From contig NZ_JACGWV010000001.1 in NCBI RefSeq assembly GCF_014137995.1, forward strand, positions 806,001 to 870,000: a stretch of DNA of 64,000 bases. The letters run 5' to 3'. The translations under genes were made by a program, and so were the position numbers. The stretch is from Promicromonospora sukumoe (lineage in GTDB: Bacteria > Actinomycetota > Actinomycetes > Actinomycetales > Cellulomonadaceae). The notes beneath the pieces are model-generated. The model did not search any database and was not told the DNA's origin. It saw only the letters and a program-made list of their open reading frames with translations. Every line of letters begins with the position of its first letter. Within the stretch, counting starts at the first letter, position 1. This document shows positions 24,042-36,021 of the stretch, piece after piece.

Positions 24042-27000
24042 ATGGCCTATCCGCTGCACCGTCCCAGCGACGCCGAGGGCGCCGTCCCCGCGTCACCCAG
24101 CCTGCCCGACCTCGAGCGCGACGTCCTCGCCTACTGGGAGAAGGACGACACGTTCCGCGCGTCGGTCGACGCCCGTCCGGCCGGCGAGAACGGCAGCAAC
24201 GAGTTCGTCTTCTACGACGGCCCGCCCTTCGCCAACGGCCTGCCGCACTACGGCCACCTGCTGACCGGGTACGCCAAGGACGTCGTGCCGCGCTACCGGA
24301 CCATGAAGGGGCAGCGCGTCGAGCGCCGCTTCGGCTGGGACACGCACGGCCTGCCGGCGGAGCTGGAGGCCATGAGCCAGCTCGGCATCAAGACCAAGGA
24401 CGAGATCGTCGAGCTGGGCATCGACAAGTTCAACGAGGCCTGCCGCTCCAGCGTGCTCAAGTACACCGACGAGTGGCGCACGTACGTGACGCGCCAGGCC
24501 CGCTGGGTGGACTTCGAGGGCGACTACAAGACCCTCGACCCGACGTTCATGGAGAGCGTCGTCTGGGCCTTCAAGTCGCTGTTCGACAAGGGCCTCATCT
24601 ACGAGGGCTTCCGCGTGCTGCCCTACTGCTGGAACGACCAGACGCCGCTGAGCAACCACGAGCTGCGCATGGACGACGACGTCTACCAGCAGCGGCAGGA
24701 CCCGGCCGTCACGGTCGGCTTCCGCGTGACCGAGGTGCCCGACGGCGCGGACACGCTGCGCGCCGACGACCACCTGCTCATCTGGACCACGACGCCCTGG
24801 ACCCTGCCGTCCAACCTGCTGGTCATGGTGGGTCCGGACGTCGACTACGCGATCGTCGAGTCGTCCTTCACCGGCACCCCGCAGCGGTACGTGCTGGCCG
24901 AGGCCCGCGTCGCGGCGTACGCCCGCGAGCTCACGGACGAGGGCAACGACGAGCCCACCGTCGTCGGGCACCTGAAGGGGCGCGACCTGCTGGGCGCGGC
25001 CTACGAGCCGCCGTTCGCCTACTACGAGGGCCACCCGGGCGCGCACCGCGTGGTCGAGGCCGACTTCGTCACCACGACGGACGGCACCGGCCTGGTGCAC
25101 AACGCCGGCGCCTTCGGCGAGGAGGACAAGCAGGTCAGCGACCGCGAGGGCGTGGACCCCGTCATCCCCGTGGGCGCCGACGGCGCGTTCACCTTCCCGG
25201 TCGAGGAGTACGCGGGCCTGCAGGTCTTCGCGGCGAACGCCCCGATCATCGACCACCTCAAGGCCCGCACGCGCGGCGCCGGCGACGACGAGGCCGGGCG
25301 GACGACGCCGGGGACCGTGCTGCTGCGCCGCGAGCAGTACGCGCACTCCTACCCGCACTGCTGGCGCTGCCGCAACCCGCTGATCTACATGGGCGTGTCC
25401 TCGTGGTTCGTCGAGGTGACGAAGTTCAAGGACCGCATGGGCGAGCTCAACCAGGAGATCACCTGGGTGCCCGAGCACATCAAGGACGGCCAGTTCGGCA
25501 AGTGGCTGGAGAACGCGCGCGACTGGTCGATCACGCGCAACCGGTTCTGGGGCTCGCCCGTGCCGGTCTGGAAGAGCGACAACCCGGCCTACCCGCGGAT
25601 CGACGTCTACGGCTCGTTCGCGGAGCTGGAGCGCGACTTCGGTCGCCTGCCCCTGGACCAGGACGGCAAGCCGAACCTGCACCGCCCGTTCGTGGACGAC
25701 CTGACCCGGCCGAACCCGGACGACCCGACGGGGCAGTCCACGATGCGCCGCGTCGAGGACGTGCTGGACGTCTGGTTCGACTCCGGCTCGATGCCGTACG
25801 GCCAGGTGCACTACCCGTTCGAGAACTCGGACTGGTTCGAGCACCACTTCCCGGGCGACTTCATCGTGGAGTACATCGGCCAGACGCGCGGCTGGTTCTA
25901 CATGATGCATGTGCTGTCCACGGCGCTGTTCGACCGGCCCGCGTTCAAGACGGCGGTCTCGCACGGCATCGTGCTGGGCTCCGACGGCCGCAAGATGAGC
26001 AAGTCGCTGAAGAACTACCCGGACGTCAACGAGGTCTTCGACCGCGACGGCTCCGACGCGATGCGCTGGTTCCTCATGGCCTCGCCCATCCTCCGGGGCG
26101 GCAACCTCGTGGTCACCGAGGAGGGCATCCGCGACGCCGTCCGCCAGGTGCTGCTGCCGCTGTGGAGCACGTACTACTTCTTCACCCTGTACGCGAACGC
26201 CGGGAACGACGGCGCGGGGTACGCGGCCCAGCCGCTGACGCCGGAGCGCGTGGCCGGGCTGCCCGTCATGGACCGGTACCTGCTGGCGCGCACGCGCGGC
26301 CTGCTCGCCGACGTGACCGAGCAGCTCGACACGTACGACATCGCGGGTGCCTGCGACTCGGTGCGCCAGTACCTGGACGCCCTGACCAACTGGTACGTGC
26401 GCACCCAGCGCGACCGGTTCTGGGCCGAGGACGCGGACGCGTTCGACACCCTGTCGACGGCGCTCGAGGTGCTGTGCCGCGTCATGGCGCCGCTTGCGCC
26501 GCTGCTCACGGAGGAGGTCTGGCGCGGCCTGACCGGCGAGCGCTCCGTGCACCTGACGGACTGGCCGTCGCTCGCGCCCGGCTCGCGCGAGGGCGAGGTC
26601 CTGGTGGCCGACGACGCGCTCGTGGCCGCCGTCGAGTCCGCGCGGGCCGTCGTGTCGCAGACGCTGGCGCTGCGCAAGGCCAACAAGCTGCGCGTGCGGC
26701 AGCCGCTGCGCTCGCTCGTCGTGGCCGTCGCGGACCCGGACGGCGTCGCGCCGTTCACGGGCCTGCTGGAGACGGAGCTGAACGTCAAGGAGGTGCGCCT
26801 GGTCGCCTTCTCGCCCGAGGTCGCCGCCTCGTTCGGCGTCACGGAGCGGCTCGCGGTCAACGCCCGTGCCGCCGGCCCGCGCCTGGGCCGTGGCGTCCAG
26901 GCCGTGATCAAGGCGGCCAAGTCCGGCGCCTGGTCCAAGAGCCCCGCCGGTGCGGTCGTCGTCGCGACGGCCGACGGCGACGTCGAGCTGCTGGAGGCCG

Positions 27001-27356
27001 AGTACGAGCTGACGACGGTCGTGGCCGGTGGCGACACCCCCGCCGACGCGGAGCCCACGACGGCGGCGAGCGTGCTGACCGGCGGCGGCTTCGTGGTGCT
27101 CGACCTCGAGCTCGACGACGCGCTGCGCGCCGAGGGCTACGCCCGCGACGTGGTGCGCGACGTGCAGGACGCGCGCAAGGCCGCGGGCCTGCAGGTCGCC
27201 GACCGGATCGCGCTGGACCTGACGGTCCCGGCCGAGTGGGTCGCCGCCGTCGAGGGGTACCGCGAGCTGGTCACCCGCGAGACGCTGGCGACGTCGTTCA
27301 CGGTGACCGCCGGCGGCGCCGGTGCCGAGCGTTCGGTGGCGGTCGCGAAGGCGTGA
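24042..27356 (+). CDS. ileS: Isoleucyl-tRNA synthetase
   Basis: 1104 residues, class I synthetase. The HIGH-type motif is HYGH at residues 69-72 and KMSKS is at 651-655. Between them is the CP1 editing domain that hydrolyses Val-tRNA-Ile. The length, the N-terminus ([24 protein letters not shown]) and the long C-terminal domain place it in the eukaryote-like IleS group typical of actinobacteria, many of which are naturally less sensitive to mupirocin. It is controlled by the T-box in front of it and ends at a strong bidirectional hairpin. Confidence 0.97.
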   Translation: MAYPLHRPSDAEGAVPASPSLPDLERDVLAYWEKDDTFRASVDARPAGENGSNEFVFYDGPPFANGLPHYGHLLTGYAKDVVPRYRTMKGQRVERRFGWDTHGLPAELEAMSQLGIKTKDEIVELGIDKFNEACRSSVLKYTDEWRTYVTRQARWVDFEGDYKTLDPTFMESVVWAFKSLFDKGLIYEGFRVLPYCWNDQTPLSNHELRMDDDVYQQRQDPAVTVGFRVTEVPDGADTLRADDHLLIWTTTPWTLPSNLLVMVGPDVDYAIVESSFTGTPQRYVLAEARVAAYARELTDEGNDEPTVVGHLKGRDLLGAAYEPPFAYYEGHPGAHRVVEADFVTTTDGTGLVHNAGAFGEEDKQVSDREGVDPVIPVGADGAFTFPVEEYAGLQVFAANAPIIDHLKARTRGAGDDEAGRTTPGTVLLRREQYAHSYPHCWRCRNPLIYMGVSSWFVEVTKFKDRMGELNQEITWVPEHIKDGQFGKWLENARDWSITRNRFWGSPVPVWKSDNPAYPRIDVYGSFAELERDFGRLPLDQDGKPNLHRPFVDDLTRPNPDDPTGQSTMRRVEDVLDVWFDSGSMPYGQVHYPFENSDWFEHHFPGDFIVEYIGQTRGWFYMMHVLSTALFDRPAFKTAVSHGIVLGSDGRKMSKSLKNYPDVNEVFDRDGSDAMRWFLMASPILRGGNLVVTEEGIRDAVRQVLLPLWSTYYFFTLYANAGNDGAGYAAQPLTPERVAGLPVMDRYLLARTRGLLADVTEQLDTYDIAGACDSVRQYLDALTNWYVRTQRDRFWAEDADAFDTLSTALEVLCRVMAPLAPLLTEEVWRGLTGERSVHLTDWPSLAPGSREGEVLVADDALVAAVESARAVVSQTLALRKANKLRVRQPLRSLVVAVADPDGVAPFTGLLETELNVKEVRLVAFSPEVAASFGVTERLAVNARAAGPRLGRGVQAVIKAAKSGAWSKSPAGAVVVATADGDVELLEAEYELTTVVAGGDTPADAEPTTAASVLTGGGFVVLDLELDDALRAEGYARDVVRDVQDARKAAGLQVADRIALDLTVPAEWVAAVEGYRELVTRETLATSFTVTAGGAGAERSVAVAKA

Positions 27357-27377
27357 CCTGACGGGCCGGTGACGGCG

Positions 27378-27410
27378 AAGGGGGCCGGAGCGTGATGCTC
27401 CGGCCCCCTT
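27378..27410. terminator. Bidirectional terminator between ileS and protease gene
   Basis: AAGGGGGCCGGAGC and GCTCCGGCCCCCTT form a perfect 14-bp stem with a 5-nt loop (GTGAT). It sits between the convergent stops of ileS and the S1 protease. Confidence 0.85.
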
Positions 27411-27427
27411 TCTGGTCGCGGTGGTGC

Positions 27428-28690
27428 TCAGCTGTCGATGCGAGCGTCCCAGTGGCTCAGGATGTCGACCATCGGGATGCCGTAGACGTACGAGAAGCAC
27501 TGCGTGGACACCGAGGTGCTGCCGCAGCTGCGCCGGTTGGAGCCGCCGTCGATCATGCCGCGGGCGTACGCCTTGCCGTCGATGACCACGTACATCGGCC
27601 CGCCGCTGTCGCCGCCGCCCACGACGACACCGCCGTCCTCCCGGCTCGCCCGGAAGCCGTGGCAGGTCCTCTTGCCGCACGTCCACGCGACGTCGATCGC
27701 ACGGACCTTGGCACCGCAGTGCTCGCCCGTGACCGCCCCGGAGGAGCAGATGTTCTGCCCGACGGCGGGCTGCTGCACCCCGCCGATCGGGAACCGGTAG
27801 CGGGCGTCGGACCGGGAGGCGTTCCACGGGCCGCCGTACACGCTGCGCGCCGTGGTGCCGTCCGGCTTGATGAGCTCGGCGTCGAGCCCGACCGCGCGGC
27901 TGGAGACGACGCCCATGCGCTGGCCCGCGCCGTCGCGCACCACGGAGCCGAACCCCTCGTTGCAGTGCGCGGCGGTGACGATCCGCCGGTCGCCCCCGGC
28001 GGTGATGATCGAGAAGCCGGTCGTGCAGTAGTCGGTGCCGTCCTTCGAGGCGATGGCGCCGCCGGCGTGCCACGGCGAGCCGTCGTTGCGGCGGCTGACG
28101 GAGGTGGACATGACGCCGTCGTCGACGAGCTCGACCGTGACCGGCACTCCCGCGGCCTCCGCGAGGGCCTGGTCCAGCCCGGCCGAGCGGGCGGCGGCGG
28201 AGTCCCGGCCGACCTCGGCGACCAGGCCGGTGTGGCCGTCGGTCGCGTAGGCGGCGACCACGGCGCCCGGGCCGTGCGCCGCACGCTGGCTGTCCAGCAG
28301 CCGCGTGCTCGCTGCACGCAGGTCGGCCTCGCTCAGGGCGGCCCGCTCGACGTCGACGGTCACGCCCTCGGCCGTCGCGGCCAGCTCGTTCACCGCGGCC
28401 GGGGCCTTGCCCTTCCAGGACACGGTTACGCGCGCGGCGTCGTAGTCGACGGCGACCCCGGCATAGCCCGGTGCGCCGGAGAGCGCGGTGGCGGCGTGTG
28501 CGGTGTGGTCGACGGCGGCCTCGACGGCCGCTCTGGTCGCGGCCTGGTCGGTCTGTTCGGCCTGCGTGGCGTGTTCGGCCTGGACCTGCCCGCCGGCCGC
28601 TGGCGGTACCAACGCCGCCGCGGATACGGCGAGCGCCGCGACGGCGACCCCCACGACGACCGCGCGCTGCACCGTGCTCTTTCGTCCCAT
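27428..28690 (-). CDS. Secreted S1-family serine protease (streptogrisin/alpha-lytic type)
   Basis: 420 residues: a signal peptide (about 1-33), a long pro-region that would act as folding chaperone, and a chymotrypsin-like domain from about residue 200. The catalytic triad is H242 (TAAHC), D270 (LDAELI) and S362 (GGGDSGGPMY). Six to eight cysteines (222, 243, 315, 325, 338, 343 and two near 385-395) can form disulfides, as in streptogrisin-like enzymes. It is exported and probably degrades extracellular protein. It is inserted between ileS and folC, which are close neighbours in many actinobacteria. Confidence 0.9.
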   Translation of the reverse strand: MGRKSTVQRAVVVGVAVAALAVSAAALVPPAAGGQVQAEHATQAEQTDQAATRAAVEAAVDHTAHAATALSGAPGYAGVAVDYDAARVTVSWKGKAPAAVNELAATAEGVTVDVERAALSEADLRAASTRLLDSQRAAHGPGAVVAAYATDGHTGLVAEVGRDSAAARSAGLDQALAEAAGVPVTVELVDDGVMSTSVSRRNDGSPWHAGGAIASKDGTDYCTTGFSIITAGGDRRIVTAAHCNEGFGSVVRDGAGQRMGVVSSRAVGLDAELIKPDGTTARSVYGGPWNASRSDARYRFPIGGVQQPAVGQNICSSGAVTGEHCGAKVRAIDVAWTCGKRTCHGFRASREDGGVVVGGGDSGGPMYVVIDGKAYARGMIDGGSNRRSCGSTSVSTQCFSYVYGIPMVDILSHWDARIDS

Positions 28691-28937
28691 GCTGTCGGTT
28701 CCCCCTCGACGAGCCCCCTGCGCCTCCGTCCGACGCCGCCATGACATCGTTCTCGACGGGGTGAAAAGCCGCAACACAGGCTTGTGGTGCGCCGCTGCAG
28801 GTCGGGGAACTGACTGGGATTCAGCAGGCGGCATACGACCGTCTGGGGCAGCGATGTGGTCGTCAGGAGCCTGGTGAGTCCTGCTCAGTAGGGGATCTGG
28901 ACCGGGCACCGTTTCGGCCCTGCCCCTCGGCGGAACC
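28691..28937. other. Divergent intergenic region, no gene seen
   Basis: About 250 bp between the protease and folC, with lower GC than the genes. It holds the folC promoter at its right end. I see no ORF or clear operator. Confidence 0.4.
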
Positions 28938-28943
28938 TATCCT
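28938..28943 (+). promoter_or_regulatory. -10 hexamer of folC, leaderless
   Basis: TATCCT lies exactly 6 nt before the GTG start at 28950. The same hexamer and spacing precede DUF4233 (35482). Confidence 0.6.
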
Positions 28944-28949
28944 CTGAGG

Positions 28950-30368
28950 GTGGACGACTCCCAGAAGAACATGCGCAAGTACAGGCGTGGCACCAGCCGC
29001 GGCGCCGAGAACGTGGACCCCGCGATCCAGCAGGCACTGGACGCGGTCTACAAGGAGATCCTGTCCCGCGCCCCCGAGCACGACATCGACCCCACCATGG
29101 CCCGCGTCGAGCGTGTCCTCGAGCTCCTCGGCGACCCGCACCGCGCCTACCGGACCGTCCACATCACCGGGACCAACGGCAAGTCCTCGACGGCCCGCAT
29201 GACCGAGCGCCTCGTGCGCGAGCACGGCCTGCGCACCGGCCGGTTCACCTCCCCGCACCTGACCAGCGTCACCGAGCGCATCGCGATCGACGGCGAGCCC
29301 CTGACCCCTGAGCGCTTCGTCGAGGTGTTCGAGGACGTCGCGCCCTACATCGGCGTCGCCGACCGCGAGTCCGAGGAGCAGGGCGGCCCCCGCCTCAGCT
29401 TCTTCGAGGTGCTCACCGTCATGGCCTTCGCCGCGTTCGCCGACGCCCCCGTCGACGTCGCGATCATCGAGGTCGGCATGGGCGGCACCTGGGACTCCAC
29501 GAACGTGGTCGACGGCGAGGTCGCCGTCATCACGCCCGTCGCCATGGACCACGAGCGCTGGCTCGGCTCAACGATCGAGGAGATCGCCACCGAGAAGTCC
29601 GGCATCATCAAGAAGGGCGCCGTCGCCGTCATCGCCGAGCAGGCCGACGCCGCGCTCGAACCGATCCTCGCCCGCGCACAGTCCGTCAACGCCCACCTGA
29701 TCCGCGAGGGCATCGACCTGGACGTCGCCGACCGGCGCATCGCCGTCGGCGGCCAGCTCCTCGACCTGCGCACCCCCGCGGGCGTCTACACCGAGATCTT
29801 CCTGCCCCTGCACGGGGCGCACCAGGCGCACAACGCGCTCCTGGCGCTCGCGGCCACGGAGGCCCTGCTCAGCGGCGGCCGCGCGCTCGGTGCGGAGATC
29901 GTGGAGGCGGCCTTCGCCGACGTCGACGCGCCGGGCCGCCTCGAGGTGGTGCGCTCCAGCCCCACGGTGCTGGTCGACGTCGCGCACAACCCGGCCGGCG
30001 CCGAGGCGATGGTGGACGCGCTCGGGGAGTCGTTCAACCTGGAGCGGGTCGTGGCCGTCGTCGCCGTGATGGCGGACAAGGACTCCGAGGGCTTCCTCTC
30101 CGTCCTGGAGCCCGTGATCGCGGAGATCGTGGTCACCCGTAACTCCTCCGACCGGTCCGCGGACCCGGAGGACCTCGCCGAGGTGGCGCGCGAGGTCTTC
30201 GGGGAGGACCGCGTGCACGTGGCCGGCCGTCTCGACGAGGCGCTGCAGATCGCGGCGGACCTGGCCGAGGCCGACGAGCTGGCGGGAGCCGCCGCCGGGA
30301 CGGGCGTGCTGGTCACGGGCTCGGTGGTGACCGTGGCGGACGCGCGCGCCCTGGTCGGCCGCGCCTGA
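28950..30368 (+). CDS. folC: Bifunctional folylpolyglutamate/dihydrofolate synthase
   Basis: 472 residues of Mur-ligase fold. The P-loop is HITGTNGKSS (residues 71-80), the folate-binding loop is GRFTSPHL, and the C-terminal domain has DVAHNPAGA. The enzyme adds glutamate to dihydropteroate or tetrahydrofolate. Conserved actinobacterial order is folC-DUF4233-ndk; here a 5-kb cassette separates folC from DUF4233. The GTG at 28950 is supported by the 6-nt spacing from TATCCT. A large palindrome follows the stop. Confidence 0.95.
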   Translation: MDDSQKNMRKYRRGTSRGAENVDPAIQQALDAVYKEILSRAPEHDIDPTMARVERVLELLGDPHRAYRTVHITGTNGKSSTARMTERLVREHGLRTGRFTSPHLTSVTERIAIDGEPLTPERFVEVFEDVAPYIGVADRESEEQGGPRLSFFEVLTVMAFAAFADAPVDVAIIEVGMGGTWDSTNVVDGEVAVITPVAMDHERWLGSTIEEIATEKSGIIKKGAVAVIAEQADAALEPILARAQSVNAHLIREGIDLDVADRRIAVGGQLLDLRTPAGVYTEIFLPLHGAHQAHNALLALAATEALLSGGRALGAEIVEAAFADVDAPGRLEVVRSSPTVLVDVAHNPAGAEAMVDALGESFNLERVVAVVAVMADKDSEGFLSVLEPVIAEIVVTRNSSDRSADPEDLAEVAREVFGEDRVHVAGRLDEALQIAADLAEADELAGAAAGTGVLVTGSVVTVADARALVGRA

Positions 30369-30422
30369 GGCCGCGCCCGAGCACGAGACCCGGCCGCGCC
30401 CGAGGCCCGCGGGACCCCGCGC

Positions 30423-30462
30423 GCCGGGGGCACACGTCACCCGGGTGACGTGTGCCCCCGGC
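30423..30462. repeat. Loopless perfect 40-nt palindrome after folC
   Basis: 20-bp arms (30423-30442 and 30443-30462) with no loop. The centre reads GTCACCCGGGTGAC. It could be a terminator of folC, but a zero-loop dyad fits a DNA-binding dimer or a cruciform equally well. A second large palindrome with a GGTCACC/GGTGACC centre follows DUF4233 at 35943. Confidence 0.9.
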
Positions 30463-30572
30463 CCCGGGGTTTCTGTACGACCCGGGCCGACGTGGTGTTA
30501 CATGAACCCCAGGGGACGTGTTCGCGGGCCCGGCGCCGGCGCCGGGCCGCACAGTCCCGCGAGGAGGTCGCC

Positions 30573-31568
30573 GTGAAGAAGCTGCTGAACGATCCCGCAG
30601 ACGCCGTCGCCGACTCCCTGGCCGGCTTCGCGCTCGCGCACGCCGAGCTGGTCCAGGTCAGTACGTCGCCCGTCTTCGTCAGCCGCGCCGGGGGCGGGGT
30701 CACCGGAAAGGTAGGCCTGGTCAGCGGTGGCGGCTCGGGCCACGAGCCGCTGCACGCGGGCTTCGTCGGGGACGGCATGCTCGACGCCGCCGTCCCGGGT
30801 GCCGTGTTCACCTCGCCGACGCCGGACCAGATCCAGCCCGCGATCCAGGCGGCCGACGGCGGAGCCGGGGTGCTCACGATCGTCAAGAACTACACCGGCG
30901 ACGTGCTCAACTTCGAGACCGCCGTGGAGCTCGCCGAGGCCGAGGGCGTCGAGGTCGCCTCGGTCCTCGTGAACGACGACGTCGCCGTCGAGGACTCGCT
31001 CTACACCGCCGGCCGGCGGGGTGTGGCGGGCACGGTGGCCGTCGAGAAGATCGCGGGCGCCGCAGCGGCGCGGGGTGCCGACCTCGCGACGGTCAAGGCC
31101 GTGGCCGAGCGGGTCATCGCGAACGTCCGGACCATGGGCGTGGCGCTGGCCGCGCCGACCGTCCCGCACGTGGGCCGGCCCAGCTTCGACCTGGGCGAGG
31201 ACGAGATCGAGGTGGGCATCGGCATCCACGGCGAGCCCGGTCGCCACCGGGTCCAGGCCGTCGGCGCCGACCAGGTCACGGAGATGCTCCTGACCCCCGT
31301 GGCCGACGACCTCGCGCTGGACGGCGGCGACCGAGTGTTGCTGTTCGTCAACGGTATGGGCGGGACCCCGCTCTCCGAGCTCTACGTGGTCTATGGTCGA
31401 GCGCGGCGCCTTCTCGAGGAGCGCGGTGTCACGGTCTCCCGCTCGCTGGTGGGCAACTACGTGACGTCCCTCGAGATGCAGGGGGCATCGGTCACCGTCC
31501 TCCGTCTGGACGACGAGCTGGAGGCCCTCTGGGACGCGCCGGTGGACACTGCAGCACTCCGGTGGTGA
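30573..31568 (+). CDS. dhaK: PTS-dependent dihydroxyacetone kinase, DhaK subunit
   Basis: 331 residues. DhaK binds dihydroxyacetone covalently as a hemiaminal on a His, here H219 in GIGIHGEPG. SGGGSGHEPLH (residues 51-61) is the substrate-side glycine loop. It works with DhaL (ADP cofactor) and DhaM (phosphate from HPr/EI) to make dihydroxyacetone phosphate. The start is a GTG with GAGGAGGT at 30561-30568. It is the first gene of dhaKLM, and a long spacer with the folC palindrome lies upstream. Confidence 0.95.
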   Translation: MKKLLNDPADAVADSLAGFALAHAELVQVSTSPVFVSRAGGGVTGKVGLVSGGGSGHEPLHAGFVGDGMLDAAVPGAVFTSPTPDQIQPAIQAADGGAGVLTIVKNYTGDVLNFETAVELAEAEGVEVASVLVNDDVAVEDSLYTAGRRGVAGTVAVEKIAGAAAARGADLATVKAVAERVIANVRTMGVALAAPTVPHVGRPSFDLGEDEIEVGIGIHGEPGRHRVQAVGADQVTEMLLTPVADDLALDGGDRVLLFVNGMGGTPLSELYVVYGRARRLLEERGVTVSRSLVGNYVTSLEMQGASVTVLRLDDELEALWDAPVDTAALRW

Positions 31569-31588
31569 GACAGGAAGGGTTCCGAGAC

Positions 31589-32272
31589 ATGGCGCTGGAC
31601 GCGGACTGGGCTGAGCGATGGGTGCGCCGCACGGCGGACGCGATCGCGGACGCGAAGGGCGAGCTCACCGAGCTCGACCGGCAGATCGGCGACGGTGACC
31701 ACGGCGAGAACATGGACCGCGGCTTCCGCGCCGTGGTGGCGCGGCTCGACGACCCGGCGGCGCAGCCCGGCGCCGGGGACGAGCGGACCGTCGGCGACGT
31801 GCTCAAGCTCGTGGCGACGACCCTGATGTCCACGGTGGGCGGCGCGTCCGGCCCGCTGTACGGCACGGCGTACCTGCGCGCGGCCAAGGTGTCGGGCCGC
31901 CCGCAGATCGACCCGCCCGCCGTCGTCGCCGTGCTGGAGGCCGCCCTCGAGGGCGTGTCCTCGCGCGGCAAGGCGACCGTGGGGGAGAAGACGATGGTCG
32001 ACGCGTGGCAGGCGGCGGTCGACGCGGCCGAGGCCGCGGCGCGCGACGGCGGCTCCGAGGTGGACGTGCTGCGCGTGGCGGCCGAGGCGGCCGACAAGGC
32101 GTCGACGGCCACCATCCCGATGGTCGCGACCAAGGGCCGGGCCTCCTACCTCGGTGAGCGCAGCGCGGGTCACGAGGACCCGGGCGCGCGCTCCACCGCA
32201 CTCGTCCTGGGCGCGGCGCTGGCCGCCGCCCTGGCCGGACCGACGTCCGCCGACCCCCACGGCGCGGCATGA
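31589..32272 (+). CDS. dhaL: Dihydroxyacetone kinase, DhaL subunit
   Basis: 227 residues. The ADP/Mg site is formed by the Asp residues of DRQIGDGDHGENM (residues 28-40), the known DhaL signature, with GGASGPLYGTAY near residue 85. DhaL keeps tightly bound ADP, which DhaM rephosphorylates, and passes the phosphate to dihydroxyacetone on DhaK. It starts 20 bp after dhaK, and its stop overlaps dhaM by 4 bp. Confidence 0.95.
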   Translation: MALDADWAERWVRRTADAIADAKGELTELDRQIGDGDHGENMDRGFRAVVARLDDPAAQPGAGDERTVGDVLKLVATTLMSTVGGASGPLYGTAYLRAAKVSGRPQIDPPAVVAVLEAALEGVSSRGKATVGEKTMVDAWQAAVDAAEAAARDGGSEVDVLRVAAEAADKASTATIPMVATKGRASYLGERSAGHEDPGARSTALVLGAALAAALAGPTSADPHGAA

Positions 32273-32994
32273 CGGCGCGGGTCGCGCTGGTCCTGGTCTC
32301 GCACTCCGCGGACCTGGCCCGCGGGGCGGCGGAGCTCGCCGGACAGATGGCGCCCGACGTGCTGGTGCGCGGCGTGGGAGGCGGGCCCGACGGCGGGCTC
32401 GGCACCTCGCTCGACGCGATCCAGAAGACCCTGGAGGAGGTCCTCGCGGTCCTGTCCGACGCCGGTGCCGCCGGAGGCGGCGTCGTCGTGCTCGGGGACC
32501 TGGGTTCCTCGGTGCTGACCGTCGAGGCGGCGCTGGAGCTGGACGACGCCCTGGCCGAGCACGTGGTCCTGGCCCGCGCGCCGTTCGTCGAGGGCGCGGT
32601 CGCCGCGGCCGTGACGGCGCACGGCGGGGCCGACCGGGACGCGGTGCTGGCGTCGGCGACGGCGTCGGCGGGGATGTTCGCCGCGATCGAGGCCGCGCAG
32701 GCGTCCGGGGCGGGCGAGACGGCTCCGGCCGAGGCGGCCGAGGGCTCGCGCACCGTGACCGTCCGCAACCCGCTGGGCCTGCACGCCCGCCCGGCGGCGC
32801 TGGTCTCGCGCAAGGTCGCCGAGCTCGGCGCGTCCGTGACGATCGACGGCGTGGACGCCTCCAGCGTGCTCCAGCTCATGGCGCTGGGCGCCACGCAGGG
32901 GCGTGAGCTGCGGGTGGAGGCCACCGGTGACGGCGCGGCGGAGGCCGTGACGACCGTCGTGGAGATGATCGAGGCGGGCTTCGGCGAGGTGTGA
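32269..32994 (+). CDS. dhaM: DhaM phosphotransferase subunit: EIIA-DhaM fused to HPr
   Basis: 241 residues in two domains. Residues 1-140 are a mannose-type EIIA fold with phospho-His H12 (LVSHSADLA). After an Ala/Glu linker, residues 160-241 are HPr with H172 in NPLGLHARPAA. E. coli DhaM has a third, EI-like domain that is absent here, so phosphate must come from general enzyme I. HPr-like Ser46 regulation cannot be judged. Confidence 0.9.
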   Translation: MTARVALVLVSHSADLARGAAELAGQMAPDVLVRGVGGGPDGGLGTSLDAIQKTLEEVLAVLSDAGAAGGGVVVLGDLGSSVLTVEAALELDDALAEHVVLARAPFVEGAVAAAVTAHGGADRDAVLASATASAGMFAAIEAAQASGAGETAPAEAAEGSRTVTVRNPLGLHARPAALVSRKVAELGASVTIDGVDASSVLQLMALGATQGRELRVEATGDGAAEAVTTVVEMIEAGFGEV

Positions 32995-33022
32995 TCGCGG
33001 TCTCAGCTTTTTGCAGTTGATG

Positions 33023-33047
33023 AATTTTTGCGCGGGGTGCAAGAATT
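33023..33047. promoter_or_regulatory. Inverted repeat over the tetR promoter, probable autoregulatory operator
   Basis: AATTTTTGC and GCAAGAATT (8 of 9 positions matched) flank a 7-bp centre. The right arm contains the probable -10 (AAGAAT, 33041-33046), 7 nt before the TetR ATG. A second TTTTTGC lies upstream at about 33008. This AT-rich block stands out from the surroundings. Confidence 0.6.
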
Positions 33048-33053
33048 GGGGCC

Positions 33054-33761
33054 ATGGCCCCTACCTCGTCGCGCGAGAGCGCCGCGCCCGCCGCACACAC
33101 TGAGCCCGCACCCGGCCCGGACCTGCGCGAGCTCGTCTCCGCGCTGGAGGGCTCGCCCGCGGAGCAGGGCCTGCGGGAGCGCAAGAAGGCAGCCCGCCGC
33201 GCGGCCCTGATCGACGCGGCGCAGAACCTGGTCGCCGAGCACGGCCTGGACGCCGTGACCGTCGAGATGATCAGCGCCGAGGCGAACGTCTCGCCCCGCA
33301 CGTTCTTCAACTACTTCGAGTCCAAGGACGACGCCGTGCTCGGCGCGGAGGACACGGGCCTGCCCGAGGACGTCATCCGCACCTTCGTCGAGGGCGGCCC
33401 GACGGGCCGGCTGCTGTCCGACCTCCAGGTCGTGGTCGCCGCCCTGCTCGCGCCGGCCGGCGAGGCCCACGACCGGGTCATGCGGGCCATGGACCTCATG
33501 CAGCAGGAGCCCGCCCTGCTGCGCCGCCACGTGGTCTGGATGGACCGGCACAAGAGCAGGCTCGGCGAGCTCTTCGAGGCCCGCCGCGCCACCGTCCCGT
33601 TCACCACGGACTCCGAGCTGCTCACGATGCTCGTCCTGCTCATGCTGCGCACCGCGCTCGTCGCCTGGGAGCACGCCGGCTACACCGGCAACCCGGCCGA
33701 CCACCTGCCCGCCGCCGTCGCGCAGCTCGTCGACCTCGTCGCGGCCGACCTCGACTCCTGA
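33054..33761 (+). CDS. TetR/AcrR-family regulator of the adjacent exporter
   Basis: 235 residues. The N-terminal HTH (about 45-95) includes AARRAALIDAAQNLVAEHGL, VEMISAEANVSPRTFFNYFESKDD, the TetR recognition helix signature. The C-terminal ligand domain is unassigned. The start ATG has no ribosome-binding site but has AAGAAT 7 nt upstream inside an inverted repeat. It lies 38 bp before a DHA2-type MFS gene, so it probably represses itself and the exporter. Confidence 0.92.
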   Translation: MAPTSSRESAAPAAHTEPAPGPDLRELVSALEGSPAEQGLRERKKAARRAALIDAAQNLVAEHGLDAVTVEMISAEANVSPRTFFNYFESKDDAVLGAEDTGLPEDVIRTFVEGGPTGRLLSDLQVVVAALLAPAGEAHDRVMRAMDLMQQEPALLRRHVVWMDRHKSRLGELFEARRATVPFTTDSELLTMLVLLMLRTALVAWEHAGYTGNPADHLPAAVAQLVDLVAADLDS

Positions 33762-33778
33762 TTCTCCCCACGACCTGA

Positions 33779-35934
<2,156 letters not shown>

Positions 35935-35942
35935 ATCAACCT

Positions 35943-35982
35943 GTCAGACGCTCAGGTCACCCCGGTGACCTGAGCGTCTGAC
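35943..35982. repeat. Perfect 19-bp-arm palindrome after DUF4233
   Basis: GTCAGACGCTCAGGTCACC (35943-35961) and its complement (35964-35982) flank a 2-nt loop. Its centre AGGTCACC-CC-GGTGACCT resembles the centre of the palindrome after folC. It lies 27 bp before the ndk -10 and could terminate the upstream transcript. Confidence 0.9.
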
Positions 35983-36009
35983 GCGTTCGGGGAGGGCCCG
36001 CGGCCCCGA

Positions 36010-36015
36010 TATGGT
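36010..36015 (+). promoter_or_regulatory. -10 hexamer of ndk, leaderless
   Basis: TATGGT lies exactly 6 nt before the ATG at 36022, with no ribosome-binding site. Confidence 0.6.
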
Positions 36016-36021
36016 TGCCCC

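Noticed and set aside
23091..24059. Longer sigma factor starting inside the ileS leader
   Set aside because: The extra 116 residues overlap the T-box leader and carry no sigma domain. The ATG at 23711 has AGGGGGC in front of it.
24093..28742. 1549-codon open frame antisense to ileS and the protease
   Set aside because: It mirrors ileS codons in GC-rich DNA and the translation is low-complexity His/Arg/Gly/Val with no domain. The ileS frame has clear HIGH and KMSKS motifs.
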